A stretch of 64,000 nucleotides of DNA from Thermanaerosceptrum fracticalcis. Lineage in GTDB: Bacteria > Bacillota > Peptococcia > DRI-13. Positions 18,430 to 26,252 of the stretch are shown piece by piece; position 1 is the stretch's first letter; each line of letters opens with the position of its first letter. The notes under the pieces were generated by a model. The model searched no databases, was not told the DNA's origin, and saw nothing but the letters and a program-made list of their open reading frames with translations. The stretch spans positions 3,331,501 to 3,395,500 of the forward strand of contig NZ_CP045798.1 in assembly GCF_000746025.2 (NCBI RefSeq), read 5' to 3'. A program made the position numbers and the translations under genes.

Positions 18430-18883
18430 GTACGGCCCTCCCTGCAAGAGTTTCAAGCAAGGTTTTATTGCATTCGTCTAAGAGAGGTTTAAAATCTAGG
18501 TATTGCTTAACCGTCTGTTCCCAAAAATCAATATATTCTTTTCTGTTATTCAGTAAAAGGATTTTCGATTGCTTAATAGCTCCATACTTCATGGAAAGAG
18601 GAGCAGTATTCAGATTGATCAGATCAATGTCATCCGTTTCGAGTAAGTCCGTAATTATTCCATAGACATGGCTATGAACCCTCGCAAGCTCATCATTATC
18701 TAGATTTCTTCTATACAATATAGCAAGATCTACATCGCTTAACGGGGTTTCCTTGCCCATAACCAAAGAGCCAAAGAGGATGACTGCACTGATCTGTTGA
18801 TTGAAGGGTTCTAATGATAGTGGCAAAGTTTTGAGCCTTTCGCGGATGAAACCAAAATCCAACGCTTTGTTGTCAAAGATCAT
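18422..18883 (-). CDS. mntA: MntA-like minimal nucleotidyltransferase antitoxin
   Basis: The 153-aa protein has the polymerase-beta-type motif GSLVMGKETPLSDVDLAI (GSx..G..SDxDL). It is the antitoxin of the HepT pair, thought to AMPylate the toxin. AGGAGGACT precedes the start. It is the first gene of the minus-strand operon and overlaps hepT. No other protein is obviously linked to it. Confidence 0.88.
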   Translation of the reverse strand: MIFDNKALDFGFIRERLKTLPLSLEPFNQQISAVILFGSLVMGKETPLSDVDLAILYRRNLDNDELARVHSHVYGIITDLLETDDIDLINLNTAPLSMKYGAIKQSKILLLNNRKEYIDFWEQTVKQYLDFKPLLDECNKTLLETLAGRAVHG

Positions 18884-19204
18884 GTTCAGTCCTCCTCGAG
18901 ACTATGTATACCAATTATTTCCTCTATAATCATAGCATGGACATAAGTGTAGAGCAAGTTGGTTGTTGGCCTATTTACTACTACTCAGCTACACCGGTAC
19001 CATAATTCCCTTCACATTTTGCCCGTTATTGCTTGGTTGTTCTAAGACTCAGTGGCTTTAATCCATTTTAAAAATGCGTGCATAGTTTTTATCCGGAACA
19101 TTTTAAAAGCTGCCCCACCATGAAACATGTAAAAGAAAAGCTTCATAACGTGAAAGGACTTTGATTTTGAATAAATTGCTGCCTTTGAAGTTATTAAGCT
19201 TAAT

Positions 19205-19258
19205 TTCATCACAAATTCATAACTCTTTCACGGCTTGTTCAAAGGTCCTTTTTATACT
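19205..19258 (+). promoter_or_regulatory. Four 11-bp direct repeats plus -10 box upstream of pspA
   Basis: TTCA starts recur exactly every 11 bp at 19205, 19216, 19227 and 19238 (TTCATCACAAA, TTCATAACTCT, TTCACGGCTTG, TTCAAAGGTCC). TATACT follows at 19253. Tandem 11-bp direct repeats abutting a -10 box without a good -35 are typical of PhoB/OmpR-family activators. The same array occurs at 24083. Confidence 0.75.
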
Positions 19259-19270
19259 TAAGACTGTCAA

Positions 19271-19290
19271 AGCGATTACGCTTAATCGCT
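19271..19290 (+). promoter_or_regulatory. Palindrome in the pspA leader
   Basis: AGCGATTA-CGCT-TAATCGCT forms a perfect 8-bp inverted repeat between the predicted start of transcription and the ribosome-binding site. It could be an operator or an RNA hairpin. The rest of the 435-bp gap before pspA shows no gene. Confidence 0.5.
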
Positions 19291-19318
19291 ATACAAAATT
19301 TTTAGGGAGGAAGGAAAA

Positions 19319-20020
19319 ATGGGAATAGTAAGTCGCCTAAAAAATGTTTTCGGAGCAAAGTTAGAAAAGGGGCTTAATGCTCTGGAAAACCCGAAAGAAA
19401 TGTTAGATTATAGCTTGGTCAAAATGGAAGAAGGGTTACATGCTCTTACTAGAAATGCTACGGAGCTTGGAACTGCCAAAAAACGCCTTGAGCTGCAAAG
19501 GGAGACTCTAAAGGCTACCATTCGCAAATATGAGGAGCAAGCTCAAAAAGCTTTGGAGTTTGGCCAAGAAGACTTGGCCAAAGAGGCACTAACAAGGAAA
19601 CTAGAAACAGAGCAGCGGATTACCGGCTTGGATGCTCAGATTGCTGATATGAATGGACATTTGCAGAAAATCGCCAAAAGCCAGGAAGAACTGCGCTACA
19701 AGATTCAAAACTTCCGCAGTCGGAAAGAAGAGCTTAAAGCAATTTATGCTGCATCCCAGGCTCAACTGAAGGTTAAGGAACTTGTAAGTTCCGTCGGTTT
19801 GGAGGCGGAAAGCATTGGGCGTACTGTGGAACGTGCGGAAGCTCGGATTCAGGAGATGCAAGCCAAAGGAAAGGCTATTGACGAGTTGGTCGACCAAGGA
19901 TTGATTACAGAAGTCTTTGCAGATACTCAGGATGATATTGATCGGAAGCTGAAGAAATTGAACGCAAACTCGGCTGTAGAAGCGGAATTAGAACGTTTAA
20001 AGAAAGGCCTGGCAGGCTGA
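19319..20020 (+). CDS. pspA: PspA/IM30-family membrane-stress protein
   Basis: The 233-aa product is almost entirely coiled coil and starts with the amphipathic helix MGIVSRLKNVFGAKLEKGLN, then ENPKEMLDYSLVKMEEGL. This is the classic PspA/Vipp1 (ESCRT-III-like) layout. Such proteins bind stressed membranes and maintain proton motive force. GGGAGG precedes the ATG. It is followed by a small SHOCT-like protein, and the locus is controlled by the 11-bp repeat operator upstream. Confidence 0.92.
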   Translation: MGIVSRLKNVFGAKLEKGLNALENPKEMLDYSLVKMEEGLHALTRNATELGTAKKRLELQRETLKATIRKYEEQAQKALEFGQEDLAKEALTRKLETEQRITGLDAQIADMNGHLQKIAKSQEELRYKIQNFRSRKEELKAIYAASQAQLKVKELVSSVGLEAESIGRTVERAEARIQEMQAKGKAIDELVDQGLITEVFADTQDDIDRKLKKLNANSAVEAELERLKKGLAG

Positions 20021-20062
20021 TCCTAAAAGAGATTACTTTTGACGAAAGGAGGGTGGAGAGAG

Positions 20063-20269
20063 ATGTTTGGTTTTGGGTGTGGAAGGAGGTTCTACGATCC
20101 TCATCTATACCGACATGGGCTGAGGCATAAGCGTTATTGCTACGACTCCGGCTGGGAAAGCCTTCGAGAAGAAGTACGATACATGTATGCTGCTGGAGAG
20201 ATCACGCGCAGTGACTACTATGATGTTGCCGTCGAACTAATATGGCACAAAGCTGACGGAATTGCCTGA
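20063..20269 (+). CDS. Small SHOCT-like protein of the psp locus
   Basis: The 68-aa protein begins MFGFGCGRRFYDPHLYRHGL and ends with a SHOCT-like helical pair, LREEVRYMYAAGEITRSDYY. SHOCT motifs are short C-terminal oligomerisation or membrane-association modules. I chose the ATG at 20063, seven bases after GGTGGAGAG and near AAAGGAGGG; an upstream in-frame start would overlap that site. It lies directly after pspA. A related SHOCT frame is found at 24196. Confidence 0.65.
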   Translation: MFGFGCGRRFYDPHLYRHGLRHKRYCYDSGWESLREEVRYMYAAGEITRSDYYDVAVELIWHKADGIA

Positions 20270-20380
20270 CCAGGAATTGCTGTATATAATGACCATATCA
20301 AATAGAAAGAAAAAGACGCCCCCGTTTTGATGTGTTACTGCGCCAACAGTAGCACTAGGAGCGTCCCCAATAAGCTTAAC

Positions 20381-20930
20381 ATGGTCATTGTAACAAAATA
20401 TAAGCTCATTGAGAATCCCCTTAAAGGTGTTTTTTGTTAGGAGCGAGGAACAGAATCTCTGTCCCTGCTGTAGCGAATCAATGGAAGTGATCGGAAGTCG
20501 CCGGCGGAACTGCATTAATAGTGCCGGAGAAAAAATGGTCCTAATGATTAGAAGACTTCAATGTAGTAATTGTAAGCGCATCCATCACGAACTTCCAGAT
20601 ATCCTTGTTCCATACAAGCGGCATTGCAGTGAAAGTATAGAGACTGTGATAGCCGGGAATACTCTCGCCGTTGCAGCAGATGAATCAACTATTACCCGTT
20701 GGCGGATCTGGTTTTTTGATTTAGTTAATCACTTTTTGGGTTGCCTAATATCTATAGCTATTATTCAGTATTCCAGAAATTCTGTGGAAGTACCATCCGA
20801 CCTTCCCCTGTCCCCGCTCCAAAGGATATGGCATTATGTAGGAGAATCTTACGGCTGGCTAGCCAGAGTTGTCCGAACCGTAGTTAATTCAAATAACTGG
20901 GTACAGACCCGTTCTGCCTTTTTGTCCTGA
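20381..20930 (+). pseudogene. DUF6431-like zinc-finger protein, frameshifted near its start
   Basis: The long frame from 20409 encodes LCPCCSESMEVIGSRRRN, RLQCSNCKRIHHELPD and VPYKRHCSESIE, a Cys4 zinc-binding and DNA-binding-like protein. The natural N-terminus appears to be the ATG at 20381 (MVIVTKYKLIENPLKG), which is in another frame. A T6 run at about 20429 joins them if one T is removed. This is either a frameshift mutation or programmed slippage. The protein is usually encoded upstream of this transposase type; its role in transposition is unknown. Confidence 0.6.
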
Positions 20931-20983
20931 TGTAGAGGTTATACACTCATGTTAGATTCCGAATATTAGGGAGGTAATCTAGC

Positions 20984-22330
20984 ATGAGAGACCAAAAAAA
21001 GGCCGAGGACGTTGCTACTCAACGAGTACAACTCATATCCCCACTTCTAACTGAAGGGTTGGACCCTGCCAAAGCCAGACAGATTAAAACCCAAATTTGC
21101 GAGCAGGCTGGAATTTCCGAACGTACTCTGCGCAGATATCTGTCAGAGTATAAGACACATGGCTTTGCCGGACTTAAGCCCAAAGGTAAAGCTCAGAGCA
21201 GAAGCGAAGATGCCATTCCGCCAAACATCCTGGAACAGGCCATATTATTGCGACGAGAGGTTCCAAAGCGCAGTGTGGCCCAAATCATACAGATTCTAGA
21301 ATGGGAAGGTCTGGCCCAGCCGGGTCAAATTAAGCGCAGTACACTGCAAGAGAAGCTAGCCGAACGTGGATACAGCGCCAGGCATATGCAGATGTATATG
21401 AGTACCGGTGTTGCTACTCGGCGGTATCAGCAGAAGTATCGTAACAAGCTTTGGCATTCCGACATTAAGTATGGACCCTACTTACCTATCGGCATAGATG
21501 GTACCAAGAAGCAGGTATACTTAGTAACATTTTTTGATGATTGCACTAGGTTTGTTCTTCACGGTCAGTTCTATCCAACCTTGGATCAGGTCATCGTTGA
21601 AGACTGTTTCCGTCAGGCTATCTTAAAATATGGAGTGCCGGAGGCAGTGTTCTTCGATAACGGCAGCCAGTACCGGACAAAATGGATGGGACGGGCCTGC
21701 GCCAAGATGGGGATTAGGCTACTATTTGCTAGGCCATATTCCCCAGAATCGACTGGGAAAGTGGAACGTTTTAACCGGGTGGTCGATTCCTTTCTCAGTG
21801 AAGTTGCCTTGGAGAAACCTCAGTCATTAGACAAACTCAATGAGCTGTTCTGGGTGTGGTTAGAGGAGTGTTATCAAAACAAGCCCCATTCTGCATTGGA
21901 AGGCAAAGCTAGCCCCGCCAGTGCCTATCGTAGCGACAAAAAAGCCCTAAAATTCCTGGACCCGGAAACAGTAGCCAACGCCTTTCTTCATTGCGAAGAA
22001 CGCAAAGTTGATAAAGCTGGATGTATCAGCTTCCAGGGGAAAAAGTATGAGGTCGGGCTTAGTTTCATCGGGTGTACCGTAGATGTCATCTATGATCCCG
22101 CTGACATTACTGAACTGACCATAGAATATGAGGGGCATACCCCTTGGAAGGCCCGGGAACTCGTTATCGGAGAAATGGTAGGCCAGCGACCTAAGCTACC
22201 TGAACATCTAAGGACACAACCAGCCGAATCCTCAAGACTCCTGGCTGCAGCTCTTGAGAAGAATCAGCAGAGAATAGAACAACAGGCTCCTGCCATTTCC
22301 TACAGAACCGTAAGAAAGGCAGGGAACTAA
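20984..22330 (+). CDS. DDE transposase (TniA/IS481-like integrase core)
   Basis: The 448-aa product has an N-terminal helix-turn-helix (ISERTLRRYLSEYKTHG) and an rve integrase core with the catalytic aspartates in WHSDIKYGPYL and VFFDNGSQY and the glutamate in STGKVERFNR. A C-terminal Mu-like beta domain follows (KVDKAGCISFQGKKYEV). GGGAGG lies upstream. The stop is two bases before the start of the partner ATPase. It appears intact, so this copy may still be active if the DUF6431 defect is tolerated. Confidence 0.88.
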   Translation: MRDQKKAEDVATQRVQLISPLLTEGLDPAKARQIKTQICEQAGISERTLRRYLSEYKTHGFAGLKPKGKAQSRSEDAIPPNILEQAILLRREVPKRSVAQIIQILEWEGLAQPGQIKRSTLQEKLAERGYSARHMQMYMSTGVATRRYQQKYRNKLWHSDIKYGPYLPIGIDGTKKQVYLVTFFDDCTRFVLHGQFYPTLDQVIVEDCFRQAILKYGVPEAVFFDNGSQYRTKWMGRACAKMGIRLLFARPYSPESTGKVERFNRVVDSFLSEVALEKPQSLDKLNELFWVWLEECYQNKPHSALEGKASPASAYRSDKKALKFLDPETVANAFLHCEERKVDKAGCISFQGKKYEVGLSFIGCTVDVIYDPADITELTIEYEGHTPWKARELVIGEMVGQRPKLPEHLRTQPAESSRLLAAALEKNQQRIEQQAPAISYRTVRKAGN

Positions 22331-22331
22331 G

Positions 22332-23132
22332 ATGTTTGAACCTTTCTACGGGCTATCTCAAACTCCGTTTTCACGGGATATCCCAACAAACGAGTTGTAT
22401 CAGTCACTCATGCTGGAAGAGACGTTAGGTCGCCTGGAATATGCTGCCCAGCGTCAGTTGTTCGCCGTTGTTACCGGTGACTGCGGGACTGGCAAGACTA
22501 CTACTATCCGTCGATTCAGGGATTCCTTAGACCCTGCTAAATTCATGGTGCTGTACCTGGCGGATTCCAAGCTGACACCCAGACATTTCTACAAGGGTCT
22601 CTTGGAGCAGCTAGGCTGTGAATCCAAATTTTATCGTGGTGATGCCAAGCGTCAACTGCATAGAGAAATCGAGCTTATGCGGGGTATCCAGCATCTTCAG
22701 CCTGTTGTCATCGTAGATGAAGCACATCTTCTGGACCGGGAGATGCTGGAGGAGGTCAGATTCCTTCTCAATTTCAAGATGGATGCGCAAAGTCCCATGG
22801 CTCTTATCCTCGTCGGTCAGACTGAACTTTGGGAGAAGTTTAAGCTTCAGGCCTATGCCGCTATCCGGCAACGCATTGATCTCCAGTGTAAACTGCCCCA
22901 CTTGGACCGCGCCCAGGTAGGGGATTATGTGAAACGACATCTTGCTTACGCTGGTGCCGACCATGATATATTTTCTGATGGTGCTTTGGATGAGATATTT
23001 CGGTTCTCTAGTGGTGTCCCTAGGCTAGTGAACAAGGTCTGTACTCACTGCTTGCTATATGGGGCACAGAATGGCCGCCGGATCATCGATGACCATATGG
23101 TTAAGTTGGTTATCCAGGGAGAATTGTCATGA
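22332..23132 (+). CDS. ExeA/TniB-like AAA+ transposition ATPase
   Basis: The 266-aa ATPase has Walker A GDCGTGKTT, Walker B VVIVDEAHLL and sensor segment MALILVGQTEL. The start MFEPFYGLSQTPFSRDIP is typical of ExeA-type ATPases paired with DDE transposases. By analogy with TnsC or MuB it would choose the target and activate the transposase. It is coupled to the upstream gene and overlaps the next start by four bases (ATGA). Confidence 0.85.
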   Translation: MFEPFYGLSQTPFSRDIPTNELYQSLMLEETLGRLEYAAQRQLFAVVTGDCGTGKTTTIRRFRDSLDPAKFMVLYLADSKLTPRHFYKGLLEQLGCESKFYRGDAKRQLHREIELMRGIQHLQPVVIVDEAHLLDREMLEEVRFLLNFKMDAQSPMALILVGQTELWEKFKLQAYAAIRQRIDLQCKLPHLDRAQVGDYVKRHLAYAGADHDIFSDGALDEIFRFSSGVPRLVNKVCTHCLLYGAQNGRRIIDDHMVKLVIQGELS

Positions 23133-23353
23133 AGCAGCAATGGTGCAAGATGACATACGACCACGAACAAGACCGCTGGATGGTGGATACGGGAGACTAC
23201 TGTTACGAACTCCATTGTGGAGAAGTTTTTGATTTGTTAATCGGTTCAACTAGTATTCCTTGCCGCATAGAGTACGATCATCAGTGGTATGTGATTATGC
23301 CGGGAGCCCGCTTCAATTTGCGGATCGGGAATTCGTACAAGGTGGAAATATAA
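23129..23353 (+). CDS. DUF5348 small protein of the transposon
   Basis: The 74-aa, beta-rich protein starts MKQQWCKMTYDHEQDRWMVD and contains HCGEVFDLLIGSTSIPCRIE. It resembles the DUF5348 family commonly encoded after ExeA-like ATPases. It overlaps the ATPase gene by four bases. The function is not known. Confidence 0.7.
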   Translation: MKQQWCKMTYDHEQDRWMVDTGDYCYELHCGEVFDLLIGSTSIPCRIEYDHQWYVIMPGARFNLRIGNSYKVEI

Positions 23354-23470
23354 CGGCATCCGGGAAGGTGGCGATAAAGTCGTCTCACCTTCTCGGCCAC
23401 TGGCCAAATTGTCCGTCATAAACTGGACACCATATACTGGCAGTTACAGGACATTATGAAGTGTCAGTAA

Positions 23471-23710
23471 CACTATGAAGCATTAGATCGATTAGAGCGG
23501 GGATTACTTACATGGTATGATCTGGGCGAGTTAAGGCGGCGCAGTGAGTATGCAAGAAGAGAAAGAGACTATTCCAAGGAAGAACGGCTTGCGGAGTATG
23601 AGCCCCTTTTAAGCCCGGAGGTTCGTAAGGAGATCGTGACCTTAGAACGGAAAAAGAGCCAGATTACCCGCATCAAAGGGGAAACAGAACGGGTGTTGTC
23701 TACAGCTTAA
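23471..23710 (+). pseudogene. 5'-truncated coiled-coil frame beside the transposon
   Basis: The open frame has no start codon. A TAA immediately precedes HYEALDRLERGLLTWYDLGE, and it ends ITRIKGETERVLSTA. It is highly charged and helical. A one-base shift joins it to the next frame at 23718, suggesting that both were one PspA-like coiled-coil gene whose 5' end was lost at the transposon junction. Confidence 0.5.
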
Positions 23711-23717
23711 AGATTCC

Positions 23718-23996
23718 GTGAATGACTTAAAAAAACAGATGACTCTAAAAGAGCAATTAGCCAAACAAGCCCTGAGTATAGATGAGGACCAAGCCAGAAC
23801 TCATCTTCGGCATCGGCAGCAGTTGGGTGAACAATTGGCCGGCTTAGAGGTAAGATTAGCTCAACTCGCTTCAGATTTGGAGGAAATGACCCACACGGAG
23901 AAACGTTTGGAAGCCAAACTCTTGGAATTGAAAGCCGTCGGTCATCGAGAAAAACTAGCCAGACTGGAGAAAGAACTTAAAATCTTAAAAGAATAG
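23718..23996 (+). CDS. PspA-like coiled-coil protein fragment
   Basis: The 92-aa product starts at GTG with no good ribosome-binding site and is wholly coiled coil. LAKQALSIDEDQARTHLRHR resembles the AxxALxxGxEDLAxxAL stretch of PspA, and LAGLEVRLAQLASDLEEM continues the heptads. It is probably the 3' part of a gene split by the frameshift just upstream. Expression is doubtful. Confidence 0.45.
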   Translation: MNDLKKQMTLKEQLAKQALSIDEDQARTHLRHRQQLGEQLAGLEVRLAQLASDLEEMTHTEKRLEAKLLELKAVGHREKLARLEKELKILKE

Positions 23997-24044
23997 CCGT
24001 TCGGGCGATTGTCTGAGCTCTCGGGAGCGGACCCTGTAGAATGG

Positions 24045-24065
24045 GCAGCGGAAAGCTGCCTTTCG
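24045..24065 (+). terminator. Terminator after the coiled-coil frame
   Basis: GGCAGC-GGAAA-GCTGCC, a perfect 6-bp stem, is followed by TTTCGTT. Confidence 0.6.
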
Positions 24066-24082
24066 TTAATGGCTTAATTAAA

Positions 24083-24136
24083 TTCACCGCAAATTCATAG
24101 GTCATTCACGGGTTTCTCAAATACAGGGGATATACT
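24083..24136 (+). promoter_or_regulatory. Second copy of the four 11-bp direct repeats plus -10 box
   Basis: Units start at 24083 (TTCACCGCAAA), 24094 (TTCATAGGTCA), 24105 (TTCACGGGTTT) and 24116 (CTCAAATACAG). TATACT follows at 24131. The 15-bp distance from the last unit to the -10 box equals that at pspA. The same activator must control both units. Confidence 0.75.
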
Positions 24137-24195
24137 TCATAATGTAAACACAATTATTCTTCACACACATTGTTATAACTAAGGAGGAATCTATC

Positions 24196-24457
24196 ATGAT
24201 GGGTTTTGGCAATATGATGGTATGGTCTGGGAGGAGGCTGGTGGGGAATCGGTCTCTTTGCTATGCTCCTTCAACTGATCTTCTGGATTGGGCTCATTTA
24301 CGTTGGTGTAAAATTGTTTAGACGCTTCAGTTATAGAGGGCATAGCTGCGGATGGGATCGTCGGGATTCCCTGGATATTTTAAGAGAACGTTATGCCCGG
24401 GGAGAAATCAGTACCGAAGAATACTTACACCGCAAAGAAGATCTGATGAGGTATTAA
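24196..24457 (+). pseudogene. SHOCT-domain membrane protein with an N-terminal frameshift
   Basis: AAGGAGG and an ATG at 24196 start MMGFGNMM. One base too many (or two missing) near 24220 shifts the frame. In the corrected frame it continues GLGGGWWGIGLFAMLLQLIF, a membrane segment, and ends in a SHOCT motif, LDILRERYARGEISTEEYLH. A shorter product from the ATG at 24263 (64 aa) is possible but lacks a ribosome-binding site. Placed after the 11-bp repeat operator, it belongs to the psp regulon. Confidence 0.7.
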
Positions 24458-24498
24458 GACAACTCATGGTTGTTCTCGTGTCAGTGGATTAAATAGGC

Positions 24499-24666
24499 GA
24501 GAGGACACATGATTATCCAATTACTTTTGGACAGGCCAACGTACGAGGCTTACATGTCAGAGGGAAAATGGACAAAGAATTTAATCAGCTAATGAGCCTG
24601 TATCCTCAACCAGTTCGACATAAAGCTTCTGTTGAATATCTGCCTTTGCCGAAGTTAAAAAAATAA
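24499..24666 (+). pseudogene. 3' remnant of an SDH-type serine protease gene
   Basis: The frame reads THDYPITFGQANVRGLHV and then MDKEFNQLMSLYPQPVRHKA to the stop. This matches the last 55 residues of the intact gene at 27017. Everything upstream, including the catalytic serine, is missing. Confidence 0.85.
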
Positions 24667-24703
24667 AAAACGCATACGTTTATAACATTTCATAAAATTC
24701 TAC

Positions 24704-24732
24704 TTGTTATTTTTTGTGGAATATGATAATAT
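24704..24732 (+). promoter_or_regulatory. Sigma-A-type promoter of the cold-shock gene
   Basis: TTGTTA, 17 bp, then TAATAT. The predicted leader is about 110 nt long, as is usual for cold-shock mRNAs. Confidence 0.5.
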
Positions 24733-24847
24733 AGATTGGAAGTTAAAGAGTGATTCGCAACAATTTCAAGTCCTTCTTCTGCAGAATAGGATATTGAGTT
24801 TTTGGGTTTTTAGCTTTTTGACTAATTCTGGAGAAGGAGGTTTTAAA

Positions 24848-25045
24848 ATGACAGGAAAAGTAAAGTGGTTCAACGCAGAAAAAGGTTTTGGATTTATCGA
24901 AACTAGCGAAGGTAACGATGTATTCGTTCATTTTTCGGCAATTCAAACAGACGGTTACAAAACGCTTGTAGAAGGCCAAGAAGTTTCCTTTGATGTTGTG
25001 GCGGGCAGTCGTGGTCCTCAAGCTGCAAATGTTGTCAGTAAATAA
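24848..25045 (+). CDS. cspA: Cold-shock protein
   Basis: The 65-aa CSD protein has both RNA-binding motifs, KGFGFIE (RNP1) and DVFVHFSAI (RNP2), and starts [13 protein letters not shown]. It is an RNA chaperone of full length. GAAGGAGG is placed well before this ATG. An in-frame upstream extension is less likely because it lacks family similarity. Confidence 0.95.
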   Translation: MTGKVKWFNAEKGFGFIETSEGNDVFVHFSAIQTDGYKTLVEGQEVSFDVVAGSRGPQAANVVSK

Positions 25046-25058
25046 TACTGAAAATTGT

Positions 25059-25093
25059 AACGGGTATTTCCTGTCGGAAGTGCCTGTTTTTTA
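25059..25093 (+). terminator. Terminator after cspA
   Basis: An imperfect stem, ACGGGTATTTCC with GGAAGTGCCTGT, is followed by TTTTTTATT. Confidence 0.6.
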
Positions 25094-25249
25094 TTTGATT
25101 ATTGTTCAGATTCCGTACGGTTAAGTTTCTTAAATTTCTTCATTAGTGTAAATACCCAATCGTTCAAGCTGTTCCTGTGCGATGCTTGAAAATGACATAG
25201 CCACGAGAACATTGAACTGGCTAACCTTTATCTGAGGAATCTCTGGTAG

Positions 25250-25255
25250 TATAAT
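25250..25255 (+). promoter_or_regulatory. -10 box of a Phd/RelE locus
   Basis: GTAGTATAATAAGAATACAA here is repeated at 34812-34831 before the intact paralogous pair. TATAAT is the likely -10 element. Confidence 0.55.
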
Positions 25256-25301
25256 AAGAATACAATAAAGCTATAATTTTACTACTCAGGGAGTTATCTT
25301 G

Positions 25302-25583
25302 ATGCATATAAAACCATCTACGGCAATAAGTAAAAACTTTAACGAAATCTCCGCACTCTGCAAGGCTACCAAAGAACCTGTTTTTCTGACGAAGAATGGC
25401 GAAGGAGATCTAGTGGTTATGGATATCGAAATTTATTCCCGGCGTGAAAGCATGCTGAGATTGAGGGAACAGCTAATTGCAGCTGAAGAGGACTGGTAGG
25501 CGGGTAAAAAGGGTTATTCCATTGAAGAAGTAGATGAGATGATGAAAAAAGCCATGGAGGCTGCCAATAAGTTGCGAAGGTAA
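25302..25583 (+). pseudogene. Phd/YefM antitoxin with internal stop
   Basis: The frame starts MHIKPSTAISKNFNEISALC and continues FLTKNGEGDLVVMDI, typical of Phd/YefM. It stops at a TAG (25497-25499) inside the toxin-binding tail and then continues AGKKGYSIEEVDEMMKKAME. The intact paralogue at 34871 shows what is lost. The change fits CGGCAG to TGGTAG, two C-to-T transitions. GGGAG precedes the ATG. Confidence 0.8.
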
Positions 25584-25883
25584 ACGGTATCATGTCATCA
25601 TCTCTGAAAGAGCGGATGAAATGCTGGTGCAGCATGCCGCTTTTTAGCGCAGGTCAGCACCCAGGCTGCCGACAAGCTCAGGAGGGATGTCATTGGGGCA
25701 GCAAAATCTCTGCAGGAGTTTCCGGAACGCGGTTCCTGGCTTACAGATTTGCTGCTGCCCGCAAACAAATATAGAAAACTGCTTGTGGATAAGCGGTATT
25801 TGCTCATCTATCAAATCAAGGATGACACGGTTTATATCGACTATATACTGGATTGCCGCCAGGATTATGGCTGGCTGATTTAA
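25567..25883 (+). pseudogene. RelE/ParE toxin, frameshifted and without a start codon
   Basis: By alignment to the intact toxin at 35142, the start codon is ATA (25567) rather than ATG. The frame runs YHVIISERADEMLVQHAAF and then needs one extra T in the T run near 25645. It continues AQVSTQAADKLRRDVIG and KYRKLLVDKRYLLIYQIKDD to the stop. Toxin and antitoxin decayed together. Confidence 0.75.
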
Positions 25884-26252
25884 ATAAAATACAGCAATTT
25901 TCCAACGTCCGGGATATGGGCGTTCCTTAAATATTTATTATCCTGAAGCTTGGCTAAATATAGAGGGCATCTGCTTGGAATAGGCGGATGTCCTTTAGCT
26001 TATGCTCTTTTCATCAGCCCTTTTATACATTTTTAAAGAAAATGAAAAGTGAGGGTACCATAAAAAATGAGAAATCTACAATTCCAAAAATGAACCGGGT
26101 GGCTGGCGTTGAAAAAAAGAGTGAGCTAAAGGAATAGGAAAATTCTTGTCGAATAGTAACATACATAATTGGGCCAGATTAAGGTTGATAGGAGATTTGT
26201 TCTATTTCCCGGTATAGCTGAGATTTGAAGAATGTGGAGGTGAGAACGAAGT
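25884..26252. other. Gene-free stretch with two hairpins
   Basis: No gene is visible. AACGTCC-GGGATAT-GGGCGTT (about 25907) and GGGCATCTGC with GGCGGATGTCC (about 25968-25992) could act as weak terminators. The last 50 bases hold the leader and ribosome-binding site of the rhomboid gene. Confidence 0.5.

Larger units (their letters stand above)
20276..23480 (+). mobile_element. Four-gene transposon (DUF6431 / DDE transposase / ExeA-like ATPase / DUF5348)
   Basis: A DDE transposase and an AAA+ partner are tightly linked. A zinc-finger DUF6431-type gene lies upstream and a small DUF5348 gene downstream. This set is like the TniA/TniB or TnsB/TnsC pairs of Tn7/Mu-type elements. The ends are approximate. 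Terminal binding-site-like sequences (GGCCACTGGCCAAATTGTCC, then ACTGGACACC) lie after the last gene. The element sits inside the psp locus and probably separates a coiled-coil gene from its promoter. A second, decayed copy lies at 30.6-33.6 kb. Confidence 0.75.

Noticed and set aside
19205-19248. 11-bp periodic repeats as a CRISPR array
   Set aside because: The units are 11 bp without spacers and abut a -10 box, so they are an operator. No CRISPR array or cas gene was seen anywhere in the window.
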